Below are positions 41,908-48,405 of a stretch of DNA of 48,659 bases, one piece after another. This DNA is from Azospirillum oryzae (GTDB taxonomy: Bacteria; Pseudomonadota; Alphaproteobacteria; Azospirillales; Azospirillaceae). Position numbers and translations under genes: made by a program. The DNA lies in assembly GCF_008364795.1 (NCBI RefSeq), contig NZ_VTTM01000019.1:1-48659 (forward strand). Direction: 5' to 3'. The notes below the pieces were generated by a model. That model did not search any database. It saw only the letters and a program-made list of their open reading frames with translations, and was not told where the DNA came from. Every line of letters begins with the position of its first letter. The first letter of the stretch is position 1.

Positions 41908-42033
41908 TACAGCCTGCCGAAGGTGGCGGAGGTGATCGGTGTGAAGAAAGCGATCCTGTACGCCGCCATGCCCGGTGGGGCGCAAGCCCTCCTGGAAGAA
42001 CCCATTATCCACGAAATCACTTATCCCGAATAA
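41908..42033 (+). pseudogene. Remnant encoding a helix-turn-helix-like tail
   Basis: An open frame without a plausible start encodes YSLPKVAEVIGVKKAILYAA and then about 20 more residues to TAA. SLPKVAEVIGVKKAILY looks like the C-terminal HTH of serine recombinases or of excisionase-like proteins. It is in frame with, and after the stop of, the 62-residue gene. It is probably a gene fragment, not a functional gene. Confidence 0.35.
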
Positions 42034-42065
42034 GAACCATTGTACAAAGAAGGGCAATTGGTAAA

Positions 42066-42518
42066 ATGAGAAGCGGCATTCCAAAGATAATTACCGTCGC
42101 CATGGTGATGTTGTTTGCGCAAGATGCGTTTGCACAGAACATTTCTATTATTTGTGATGCTACCTTTTCGGGAAGTAGTGTTGACCAAACATCGGGGACC
42201 TATGGCTTCACCTTCCAGCCGAAGAACAAGTTGCTCACCGATAGCCATGGAAATCGCTTCGCAGAGGTCGAAGTTTCAGACACAGAGGTGTCTGGGAAAA
42301 GAGTGATTGTAAGCCCGGAAAATGAAACAAGAGGGGTCATAATGCACGTGCGGATAAACCGTAACACTTCTCGCTTCGAGGTTGGCTTAACTTATGCCGA
42401 TGGCAAAGATACAACCGGTTCAAAATTTTATGACCCTAACTATATGTTTGACGGGAAACCACAACAACGATTTCAAACGTCCTTCGGGACCTGCCGAACT
42501 GCTAAGAACCTATTCTAA
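42066..42518 (+). CDS. Small exported hypothetical protein
   Basis: The 150-residue protein has a signal peptide (ITVAMVMLFAQDAFA, cleavage near AFA-Q). The mature part is hydrophilic and beta-rich (GTYGFTFQPKNKLLTDSHGN; RFEVGLTYADGKDTTGSKFY) with two cysteines near its ends. Base composition is clearly less GC-rich than in the chromosome part, a sign of foreign origin. No family is recognised. The nuclease-like gene starts 13 bp after it. Confidence 0.6.
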   Translation: MRSGIPKIITVAMVMLFAQDAFAQNISIICDATFSGSSVDQTSGTYGFTFQPKNKLLTDSHGNRFAEVEVSDTEVSGKRVIVSPENETRGVIMHVRINRNTSRFEVGLTYADGKDTTGSKFYDPNYMFDGKPQQRFQTSFGTCRTAKNLF

Positions 42519-42531
42519 TTAGCCAAGAATC

Positions 42532-43029
42532 ATGCCGCTCGATCCAAACGCAGTAACTGGGGCATCTGCAGAAGCGTTAGTGACAACGCGATTGCTGTCA
42601 TTTAGCGTCAACGTTGCTCGCCCGGTTATCGACAGCGACCGCATCGACCTGATTGCGTTCAATGTTGATGATGCTCAGGTTGCATTGGCACCAGTTCAAG
42701 TGAAAGGGTCGACGGGTCAACGGTATCAGTTCCAGCGGGACCTATTCGACACGCCTGAAATTTCATTGGTTCTGGTGTGGTATGCCATGACAGCAACACC
42801 ACGATTTTTCGTGTTCGGGTGCTTGGCTGATGTTGAGGCCGCCCTCGGGGGTTCAGTCGGTTCGCCAAGTTGGCTCAATGACGGAAGCTATTCTATGACC
42901 CCCAGAGGTGCTCCGGCTCGACTGCCGCAAGAACGCATCAGGTTGATGACACCTCATGAGAATCGTTGGGACCGCATTCTCAACAAGATCGGAGTTGCTG
43001 TGCCGATCCCGGCTGTTGCGGGCCCGTAA
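42532..43029 (+). CDS. Predicted PD-(D/E)XK-type nuclease
   Basis: The 165-residue protein shows GASAEALVTTRLLSFSVNVA at the N-terminus (Glu14), then DSDRIDLIAFN (Asp near 39) and APVQVKGSTGQRYQFQRDL (Q-V-K). E...D...(E/Q)xK is the pattern of a restriction-endonuclease-like fold such as DUF4365-type proteins. Strands VLVWYAMTATPRFFVFG follow. The family match is by pattern. It stands alone, without a methylase or translocase, so its target and control are unknown. Confidence 0.6.
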   Translation: MPLDPNAVTGASAEALVTTRLLSFSVNVARPVIDSDRIDLIAFNVDDAQVALAPVQVKGSTGQRYQFQRDLFDTPEISLVLVWYAMTATPRFFVFGCLADVEAALGGSVGSPSWLNDGSYSMTPRGAPARLPQERIRLMTPHENRWDRILNKIGVAVPIPAVAGP

Positions 43030-43178
43030 GCGTCTATTAAAGGAGGAGTGAATCAAAAAAACTACGGTGCACTATGTATAATACAGCGTCGCGTATGTCC
43101 TGCAAGGCATTTTCGTTTCAGTATTTTTAAGGATGTGAGCAGGCATTGCAAACAGCTAATCACTTCCATTCAGGAGGC

Positions 43179-43652
43179 ATGATGGATTTTAGCTCCGCGC
43201 AAGCTGTCAGTGCGATGATCACGGGCGCTGTTTCAATAGTAACCGCAGCCCTGACAGCCATGGTAACAGTATGGTTAAATAATCGTCGTGCGATGGTTGA
43301 TGAAAAGCTTGCTCGCCTCAAAGGAGAAATTGATCAAAATCTTGGTGCGCGACGCGCTGTCGTTGATGAGCGACTTGCCACTTTAAAAGCCCAGCTTGAT
43401 CGTGAATTGGCAGAACAGAAGGCTTTTCTAGAGAACAAAGCTCTGTTTGCTGCTGAACGGGTGGCCCATGAGCTTTTAATGCATCCTCAATGGGAGCAAC
43501 GTTCGTTCTCAGCTATCAAAGCAAAGCTTGGCGGTTTCGAGGATGACAGACTGCGGCAAATTCTCGTACAGGCAGGTGCGATACGTTTTATGGTTAGGAA
43601 CAATGAGGAGTTCTGGGGGCTGCTTGATCGTAATCGGCATAATTTGGGGTGA
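43179..43652 (+). CDS. Membrane-anchored coiled-coil protein
   Basis: The 157-residue protein has one N-terminal membrane helix (MITGAVSIVTAALTAMVTVW), then a coiled coil with two repeats (RRAMVDEKLARLKGEIDQNL; RRAVVDERLATLKAQLDREL). The C-terminal 70 residues look globular (VAHELLMHPQWEQRSFSAIK). ATG 43179 or 43182 follows AGGAGG. Similar layouts occur in phage-defence effectors and in membrane sensors, but no family is recognised. Confidence 0.6.
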   Translation: MMDFSSAQAVSAMITGAVSIVTAALTAMVTVWLNNRRAMVDEKLARLKGEIDQNLGARRAVVDERLATLKAQLDRELAEQKAFLENKALFAAERVAHELLMHPQWEQRSFSAIKAKLGGFEDDRLRQILVQAGAIRFMVRNNEEFWGLLDRNRHNLG

Positions 43653-43766
43653 GTCCGATTTTATGAAAGCGATAAATACCATCTTAATAGGTAATATATC
43701 AGCGTCCTGATTTAGGATACCGGCCATGCGAGTTCCGGAAGGTTATTGCTTACCTCCTTTGAATGA

Positions 43767-43976
43767 TGGGCTCAGCAAGGAGCGAGAACAATTCAGGATG
43801 CGATCTGGTTTCGAGAGACGCTGGATTATGCCAAGACCCTCCACCACGGGCAGGTCGATAAGGCCGGTGCGCCCTACTGGCTGCACCTGGAGCGGGTCGC
43901 CAGTCGGCTCGTCGACCCGTTGCTGGTTACCACTGAAGCCACCGCTGATCCTGCTGTCCCGTTGTCGGACACCTGA
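43767..43976 (+). pseudogene. Fragment of an HD-domain hydrolase (RelA/SpoT- or MazG-like)
   Basis: A frame with no start codon encodes AIWFRETLDYAKTLHHGQVD and then KAGAPYWLHLERVASRLVDP before TGA. The pattern A..xHxGQxDKAGxPYxxHxxRVA is the N-terminus of HD-type (p)ppGpp hydrolases and their relatives. The rest of the domain, including the HD pair, is missing. It is a decayed gene remnant just before tumE. Confidence 0.6.
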
Positions 43977-43999
43977 ACGAATTTCACAGGTGATGGCGC

Positions 44000-44028
44000 T
44001 TGCTGCCAACAGGTCGTTGGCGTAGAAT
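44000..44028 (+). promoter_or_regulatory. Sigma-70 promoter of tumEA, possibly leaderless
   Basis: TTGCTG (44000-44005) and TAGAAT (44023-44028) are 17 bp apart. The expected start point, about 7 bp after the -10 box, falls on the A of the tumE ATG at 44035. No ribosome-binding site precedes that ATG. Confidence 0.6.
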
Positions 44029-44034
44029 GCCAAC

Positions 44035-44331
44035 ATGAATGCCGAACTCGTCATCCGCCGCCGCGTCGCTTACGGCAACCGCGACTTCGCCGAAATGGTG
44101 GTGTGGCGGGTGCCCGAGCCCGTTCCGCCAACCACCCACGGATTCAAGTACCGTCTGGTCTATATCGTTGACGGGCGGCGGGTGCTGGGGTTCGACAACG
44201 AACGCGGCAAGGGTGACCATCGGCATCAGGACGACGCCGAGCATCCCTACGAGTTTGTCAACGTCGACCGGCTGCTCGCCGATTTCGTGGCGGCGGTGAG
44301 GCAATGGAGGACCGACCATGATCGAACGTGA
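44035..44331 (+). CDS. tumE: TumE-family toxin (DUF6516)
   Basis: The 98-residue protein matches the TumE/DUF6516 family: MNAELVIRRRVAYGNRDFAE at the N-terminus, VWRVPEPVPPTTHGFKYRLV, and the highly conserved FDNERGKGDHRHQDDAEHPY. It is the toxin half of a two-gene module and overlaps the antitoxin gene by 14 bp. The family is thought to act as an RNase-like growth inhibitor; the exact target is not known to me. The promoter places transcription start at the ATG, so translation may be leaderless. Confidence 0.85.
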   Translation: MNAELVIRRRVAYGNRDFAEMVVWRVPEPVPPTTHGFKYRLVYIVDGRRVLGFDNERGKGDHRHQDDAEHPYEFVNVDRLLADFVAAVRQWRTDHDRT

Positions 44332-44680
44332 CATCCGCGTCGATACTGACGCCCTGGACCAAGCGGCCGCTGAGGTTGCCGCTGCTTGGAAGGCGGCTGA
44401 AGCGGGCCATCCCGCCGCGGCCACCGATCGCCTCTACTTCGCAAGCTGGGAGGCCCTATGCGCCGTTCTGACGCCCAAGCGCTACGAGTTGCTGCGGCAC
44501 CTACGGCGTGCTCCTGCGGACGGTATTCGGGCGCTCGCGCGTGATCTCGGGAGGGACGTCAAGCGGGTCCACGAGGATGTTACCGCGCTCGAAGAACTGG
44601 GACTGATCGAGCGCGGCGCCGACGGTAGGCTAACCATGCCCGTCGACGAGATAGCCTCGTCGATCCGCTTCGCAGCCTGA
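44318..44680 (+). CDS. tumA: TumA-family antitoxin (HTH)
   Basis: The 120-residue protein has a C-terminal winged helix-turn-helix (RRAPADGIRALARDLGRDVK, then RVHEDVTALEELGLIERGAD). This is the HVO_A0114-like antitoxin partner of TumE. The N-terminal 60 residues are helical and should bind the toxin (RLYFASWEALCAVLTPKRYE). The gene overlaps tumE and is thus translationally coupled. It probably represses the tumEA promoter. Confidence 0.82.
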   Translation: MIERDIRVDTDALDQAAAEVAAAWKAAEAGHPAAATDRLYFASWEALCAVLTPKRYELLRHLRRAPADGIRALARDLGRDVKRVHEDVTALEELGLIERGADGRLTMPVDEIASSIRFAA

Positions 44681-44702
44681 ATGTCCAGAAAAGGAGTAAT
44701 AA

Positions 44703-44813
44703 ATGGACTCAGATACTGTTGATATACTAATCCGCTCCTATCTATTGTATGCGGGAATTCCCGTAGTGGCTGTGGGCCTGTTATATATAGTATACAAGAC
44801 ATTTTCAAAATAG
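44703..44813 (+). CDS. 36-residue membrane peptide
   Basis: A short open frame encodes an acidic N-terminus (MDSDTVDILIRSYLLYAG), one membrane helix (IPVVAVGLLYIVY) and a basic end (KTFSK). AAGGAG lies 7 bp before the ATG, a near-ideal ribosome-binding site. The size and layout resemble type I toxins or small membrane regulators. It follows tumA by 22 bp and could be co-transcribed. The 262 bp after it (44814-45075) hold no clear gene, but carry one partial and one full copy of the repeated element below. Confidence 0.55.
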   Translation: MDSDTVDILIRSYLLYAGIPVVAVGLLYIVYKTFSK

Positions 44814-44989
44814 CTGCAGCATCAACTGTGTCTAGGTACAGAGCGACCATGGCGACGCCCGCGGCGCCGATCAGCAGCGCCAGCAGCCCGGCCCAGCCCG
44901 CGCGCTGCGCGTCGCCCTGGTCAGGCGGCCGGTCGGCCGCCGGTACCAGCTCGCGCCCGGTCCTACACCTGGGCGACCTCCGCGGCACC

Positions 44990-45036
44990 AATCAGCAGTA
45001 AAATTTTCGCGCATCCATCAATGCGCGCGATAGAAT
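44990..45036 (+). promoter_or_regulatory. Repeated palindromic promoter-like element (copy 1)
   Basis: ATCAGCAGTAAAATTTT leads into CGCGCAT-N6-ATGCGCG (45008-45014, 45021-45027) and, 3 bp later, TAGAAT (45031-45036), a -10-like hexamer. There is no -35 box at the right distance; the palindrome covers that position. A second copy at 48333-48380 has the same order and spacing to its hexamer. It probably drives the C39-like gene at 45076. Confidence 0.6.
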
Positions 45037-45075
45037 CCACCCGTCGAAAGGGTGTAGCGAAAGGGAGAGAAGACG

Positions 45076-45459
45076 ATGCGACGCATAGCGCAGATGGACC
45101 CTGAAGGATGCGGGGTTGCATGTGTCGCCATGTTGGCAAAATGCAGCTACAAGCGTGCACGGGATATACTGTTTCCTGAGGGCCAGGAGGTGAGAGCTAC
45201 TAAACATGATCAACTTCGAGCTGCCCTTAAGGAACTTGGCGTGCATCTTGGTCCAGGGCGCCGGCTATCTCAATATTCATATAGTGACCTTGGTGTAGAC
45301 GGCCTCCTTCGTGTTCGCGTCAAAAAAGGAAGCCAAGAACCGTGGTGGCATTGGATGGTATGGGAGGCAAAGTCCAGTGCCATTCTCGATCCCTATAACG
45401 GCCCACTGTCCAACCGCTTTTGGCAGCCGTCGTCGTTTTTCGAAGCACAACGGACCTGA
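45076..45459 (+). CDS. C39-like cysteine peptidase domain protein
   Basis: The 127-residue protein is a single papain-like domain of C39 type. Cys12 or Cys16 lies in QMDPEGCGVACVAMLA (GCGVAC as in C39 peptidases), His in EPWWHWMVWEA and Asp in AILDPYNGPL. There are no membrane helices or ABC parts, so this is not a bacteriocin exporter. Such stand-alone domains can process small proteins or be toxins. ATG 45076 follows AAGGGAGAGAAG. The repeated palindromic element lies 40 bp upstream. Confidence 0.7.
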   Translation: MRRIAQMDPEGCGVACVAMLAKCSYKRARDILFPEGQEVRATKHDQLRAALKELGVHLGPGRRLSQYSYSDLGVDGLLRVRVKKGSQEPWWHWMVWEAKSSAILDPYNGPLSNRFWQPSSFFEAQRT

Positions 45460-45489
45460 GTAGAAGGTCTACAAATGGAGGAATGTACC

Positions 45490-45843
45490 GTGAAACCAGA
45501 CCAGAGTACTGATCCGCTTGGTCGTGGGTACTGGCGAACGCTCACGGACGGCCAAAAGCGGTTGCTTGCAGCATTGACTGACGACTACCAGCCGCTAAGA
45601 GCGGTGCTAAGCCAAGTAGAAGCAAATGCCATGAAGGTTGGCGGTCAAGTAACCTGGGAGAAGCTCGCGATCATCCAGGCACTTGAAGTGGATATGAAGA
45701 ACCGCGACGATGTCTATGTGCGCCGTGGTAAGCGTTGGCAGTACCTTTGGGACCGCTTCGGGCTTGATCTAACCAGATGGGAAGTTGCGCTTTCCGAAGT
45801 ATCGGCCGAGTTGGATGACCACTTTGCCGCTGGGAAACTCTAA
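45490..45843 (+). CDS. Hypothetical cargo protein
   Basis: The 117-residue protein is polar and helical (TDGQKRLLAALTDDYQPLRA; VRRGKRWQYLWDRFGLDLTR) and resembles no family I know. GTG 45490 has GGAGG seven bases upstream and is preferred; ATG 45475 would add five residues. It lies between the C39-like and HNH genes on the same strand with gaps of 30 and 13 bp, so the three are probably one operon. Confidence 0.6.
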   Translation: MKPDQSTDPLGRGYWRTLTDGQKRLLAALTDDYQPLRAVLSQVEANAMKVGGQVTWEKLAIIQALEVDMKNRDDVYVRRGKRWQYLWDRFGLDLTRWEVALSEVSAELDDHFAAGKL

Positions 45844-45856
45844 AGGTTGAGGGAAG

Positions 45857-46954
45857 ATGTGGAGTGAGCGTGACTTCCTCAGCTTGGATGAGGACACCAT
45901 CGAGCCAGTTATCGCAGAATACCTCGACCTTGGCCGAGATGCGTTCCTGCGTCGATACAGCGGCCTTGCCTATCCCGCTCGAACGCATTTCCTGTTCGCG
46001 GCTGGCGAACTCTTGGATGCAAAGGCGGTGGCGTTCGTGGCATTCGAACGGCGTTTCGGTCCCGCCGTACGGGAGGTGCCGCCCAGTGAACGGCCGCACA
46101 CCTCTCTGGTTGCCAGGCTGCTGCGCCGGCTCGATATTACGGTCGTACAGTACGACGCCGGCCGGTTGGTTCTGGAGGTGATCCCCACCGTCTTGGACAC
46201 ATATGATGTTTCCGACGAAAAGGAACCCTTCTCCCAACCGGATGGCCGCAGAGTGCCCCCGGCAGTGAGTAAACTCGGAAAGGATCATCCGAACTTCCAA
46301 CCCCGCCAGCAGTGGTTCGAGCGGCAGATTACGAGGCTCGCCGAGGCGCGCCAAAGCCGGTTTGTGCCGTGGCAATTCAAGACAAGCGATGGCAAAGCTC
46401 GCAGGCTGGACCAAGGGTGCGTGGGGTTCGCGATGGCGAACGGCTTTCTGGTCATGCCCGAGAACCGAGAAGAACTCCTGCATTTCGTGGAACTCTCTGC
46501 GCGTGCGCTTGGCGAGGCACAATCCTCTCTGAGCGATGACCCAGATGATGCGGGGATTGTCCGAACCGTAACGGCTACGACATCGAGGCCAGGGCAGCGC
46601 AGCTTCAGCGTCAATGTGCGACGCGCCTACGCCCATCAATGCGCGGTTACTGGGTGCCGCACGCCGCAGGTGTTAGAAGCGGCCCACATCGGTGTGAAGA
46701 GCGGCATCGACGACAACCGAATGACGAACGGCATCTTGCTTCGCAAGGACATTCACGGACTGTTGGACGCGCTCCTGATTACTTTCGCTCCTGACGGCCG
46801 TAGCATAGTCGTCAGCGATGATCTGGATGATCAGGGTTATGAGTTTCTGAACGGTGCCGCGGTTACCGAACCAGTTCGGGGGCCACGGCCAGGCGCTGAG
46901 AACATTCAACAGCACCGCGACCGCTTTCGCCTCCGGCAGCACCGGAGGCCGTGA
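45857..46954 (+). CDS. HNH endonuclease with an unknown N-terminal domain
   Basis: The 365-residue protein has a C-terminal HNH nuclease (about 250-330): FSVNVRRAYAHQCAVTGCRT, LEAAHIGVKSGIDDNRMTNG and ILLRKDIHGLLDALLITF, with the metal and catalytic His/Asn residues in place. This is the type found in modification-dependent restriction enzymes. The N-terminal 240 residues (EPVIAEYLDLGRDAFLRRYS) are not recognised and may sense modified DNA or bind a partner. It ends the operon with the C39-like gene. ATG 45857 follows GAGGGAAG. Confidence 0.78.
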   Translation: MWSERDFLSLDEDTIEPVIAEYLDLGRDAFLRRYSGLAYPARTHFLFAAGELLDAKAVAFVAFERRFGPAVREVPPSERPHTSLVARLLRRLDITVVQYDAGRLVLEVIPTVLDTYDVSDEKEPFSQPDGRRVPPAVSKLGKDHPNFQPRQQWFERQITRLAEARQSRFVPWQFKTSDGKARRLDQGCVGFAMANGFLVMPENREELLHFVELSARALGEAQSSLSDDPDDAGIVRTVTATTSRPGQRSFSVNVRRAYAHQCAVTGCRTPQVLEAAHIGVKSGIDDNRMTNGILLRKDIHGLLDALLITFAPDGRSIVVSDDLDDQGYEFLNGAAVTEPVRGPRPGAENIQQHRDRFRLRQHRRP

Positions 46955-47032
46955 TGCTGACCGAGACGGCAGCCCTCGACGTGCCAATATTTTGGCGCGA
47001 TTTCAGTCCAGAAAAGGAGGAAATCGGAGATA

Positions 47033-47098
47033 ATGAATATCTGTACTATAGCTAATCATTATCTTCCTTATCATAATCCGGAATGTAAATTAGTTTAG
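47033..47098 (+). CDS. Possible 21-residue peptide
   Basis: The short AT-rich frame MNICTIANHYLPYHNPECKL ends at TAG. It has CGGAG five bases before the ATG and a second purine-rich run further up. The leader GTCCAGAAAAGGAG (47006-47019) is identical to the one before the 36-residue peptide (44683-44696). The rest of the 46955-47158 gap holds nothing I can support. Confidence 0.3.
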   Translation: MNICTIANHYLPYHNPECKLV

Positions 47099-47158
47099 CT
47101 GCGGTCGGCAAGAGCCGGCATTTCAACGCTGAAGCTTTATTTAACAGGAGCGATCCAA

Positions 47159-47545
47159 ATGAGTATCGTTATAGAACAAGGAATTCTGCGTTGCCCGAAA
47201 TGCGGCTCGGAGAACTTACATCACCATGCAGTCACTGTTTGCGACCGGAACGAGGACGCCGACACGGTGATTCGGTCGGTCGTTGTGGGTAGCGCTACGC
47301 GAATGGACGTATGCGCTAACGGTGTATCACGAAATCCGAGCAGTCGTCGTCACGGCCTTTTCATCCAATTCAGTTGCGAGATTTGCGGCCGCCAGGACTT
47401 GGAGCTAACCTTCGCCCAGCACAAGGGCAGACCTACGTCGAGTGGCGTTGAGCCGAGCCCCCGAATTATGGAGCCTCCGCGATGGCCGATGACGCGATCA
47501 CCTTTGGTCAGCGAGGGCAAATCAGGCGTGGCGACATCCTGGTAG
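47159..47545 (+). CDS. Zinc-ribbon hypothetical protein
   Basis: The 128-residue protein has an N-terminal CPKC pair (GILRCPKCGSENLHHHAV) and a CEIC pair (QFSCEICGRQDLELTFAQ) that together form a zinc ribbon. The central DRNEDADTVIRSVVVG and the order of elements recall small zinc-ribbon proteins common in phages and mobile elements. Its role is unknown. ATG 47159 has CAGGAGC upstream. The last 64 bp overlap the next gene in another frame. Confidence 0.65.
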   Translation: MSIVIEQGILRCPKCGSENLHHHAVTVCDRNEDADTVIRSVVVGSATRMDVCANGVSRNPSSRRHGLFIQFSCEICGRQDLELTFAQHKGRPTSSGVEPSPRIMEPPRWPMTRSPLVSEGKSGVATSW

Positions 47546-47706
47546 GCTGGATCGAGAAGCGTGATGACATGCCACCAACGACATGGAGGCTGAGGCTCAC
47601 GCCTGCATCAGGCTCCCCCGGAATCAAGGGCGAGTTTCCGCGCCGCAAGGATGCGCGGGCTGAGGCGCTGCGCCTTCTCGAAACCATGAACCAACAGTCT
47701 ATCTGA
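47482..47706 (+). CDS. Small hypothetical protein overlapping the zinc-ribbon gene
   Basis: The 74-residue basic protein (QRGQIRRGDILVGWIEKRDD; FPRRKDARAEALRLLETMNQ) is not recognised. It begins inside the end of the zinc-ribbon gene, which suggests translational coupling. A terminator hairpin follows 17 bp after its stop. Confidence 0.5.
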   Translation: MADDAITFGQRGQIRRGDILVGWIEKRDDMPPTTWRLRLTPASGSPGIKGEFPRRKDARAEALRLLETMNQQSI

Positions 47707-47722
47707 GGAGGGTCGGTCCGTT

Positions 47723-47749
47723 ACCGTCGCTGCCTCCAGCGACGGTTTG
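47723..47749 (+). terminator. Terminator-like hairpin
   Basis: ACCGTCGCTG and CAGCGACGGT form a perfect 10-bp stem with a CCTC loop, followed by TT. It closes the zinc-ribbon gene pair. Confidence 0.6.
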
Positions 47750-47783
47750 CAGGCGTACGCAACGTCCGAATTCGGCTTCCTAG

Positions 47784-47924
47784 ATGAAATGTTACGCCGA
47801 CGACCACGGCACCCCGAACATCGAAGGCGGTGGGAGGTCGCGCTTGCAAGGGATCAAATGGCCCTTGGCTGACGCTACGCCGGGCACTCAACCATGCGAC
47901 TGCTGCGGAGGGACTTGCGGATGA
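47784..47924 (+). CDS. Possible 46-residue cysteine-rich protein
   Basis: A short frame ends with TQPCDCCGGTCG. The four-cysteine C-terminus (CxCCxxxC) is unusual for chance and could bind metal. There is no good ribosome-binding site and codon use is not telling, so it may be non-coding. It otherwise occupies the gap after 47706. Confidence 0.25.
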   Translation: MKCYADDHGTPNIEGGGRSRLQGIKWPLADATPGTQPCDCCGGTCG

Positions 47925-47932
47925 AGAAAGAC

Positions 47933-47961
47933 GATCGTCCGGCGACATTCGCCGGACGATC
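47933..47961. terminator. 12-bp perfect hairpin
   Basis: GATCGTCCGGCG and CGCCGGACGATC form a 12-bp stem with a 5-nt loop. On the minus strand GTCTTTCTT follows, so it may terminate the small minus-strand gene at 47989-48141. Confidence 0.55.
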
Positions 47962-47988
47962 CTTAGTGTTTACACTCATTGTCTCTGA

Positions 47989-48141
47989 TCAGGTCATATC
48001 AGCTAGTCTGTCAATCGCCGGTCCCTGACAAGCCGGTGCAGTTACGATCATTCGAGCTACGTCTGGCCCGTAGATCAGGAGCACGAGCGCTAGGAGAATC
48101 AATCGGACGGTATGCAGAACCTCGGACAGATTTGGGCGCAT
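47989..48141 (-). CDS. Possible 50-residue membrane protein
   Basis: The short frame encodes MRPNLSEVLHTVRLILLALV and continues through a hydrophobic helix (LILLALVLLIYG) to a polar end with one Cys. GAGGAAG lies seven bases before ATG 48141, a good ribosome-binding site, and a hairpin follows the stop. The longer frame to 48198 is less likely. Function unknown. Confidence 0.45.
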   Translation of the reverse strand: MRPNLSEVLHTVRLILLALVLLIYGPDVARMIVTAPACQGPAIDRLADMT

Positions 48142-48332
48142 TGCAGCTTCCTCGCTCGAAGTCGTTAACAAACCGTTAACATTCAGAACGTAGCGCATCT
48201 TTTATAACCAAAATGTTAACCATAAAAAAATATCTCCAAGCAGAGTTGTCCGCGGCGGCGGTGGAGGTGGCCGCGCAACCGGCCCGCCGGCCGCTGCCCT
48301 CCGCCAGCAGGCCCTGCGCGTCGACGGCGCCG

Positions 48333-48380
48333 ATCAGCAGCAAAAATTTTCGCGCATGGCGAGCATGCGCGCGGTAGACT
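48333..48380 (+). promoter_or_regulatory. Repeated palindromic promoter-like element (copy 2)
   Basis: ATCAGCAGCAAAAATTTT leads into CGCGCAT-N7-ATGCGCG (48351-48357, 48365-48371) and, 3 bp later, TAGACT (48375-48380). Order and distances match copy 1 at 44990-45036. It lies 25 bp before the start codon of the next gene. Confidence 0.6.
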
Positions 48381-48405
48381 CCTTCGGCAGAAAAAGCGAG
48401 GCCCC

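Noticed and set aside
43726..44025. 99-residue plus-strand frame before tumE
   Set aside because: The Ser/Arg/Pro-rich product is out of frame with the recognisable HD-domain fragment at 43767-43976, which explains the region better.
44482..44991. Minus-strand frame with a hydrophobic stretch (LLALLIGAAGVAMVALYLD)
   Set aside because: It overlaps tumA and the 36-residue gene in antisense, has no ribosome-binding site and arises partly from the repeated element. It could be a remnant, but a gene cannot be supported.
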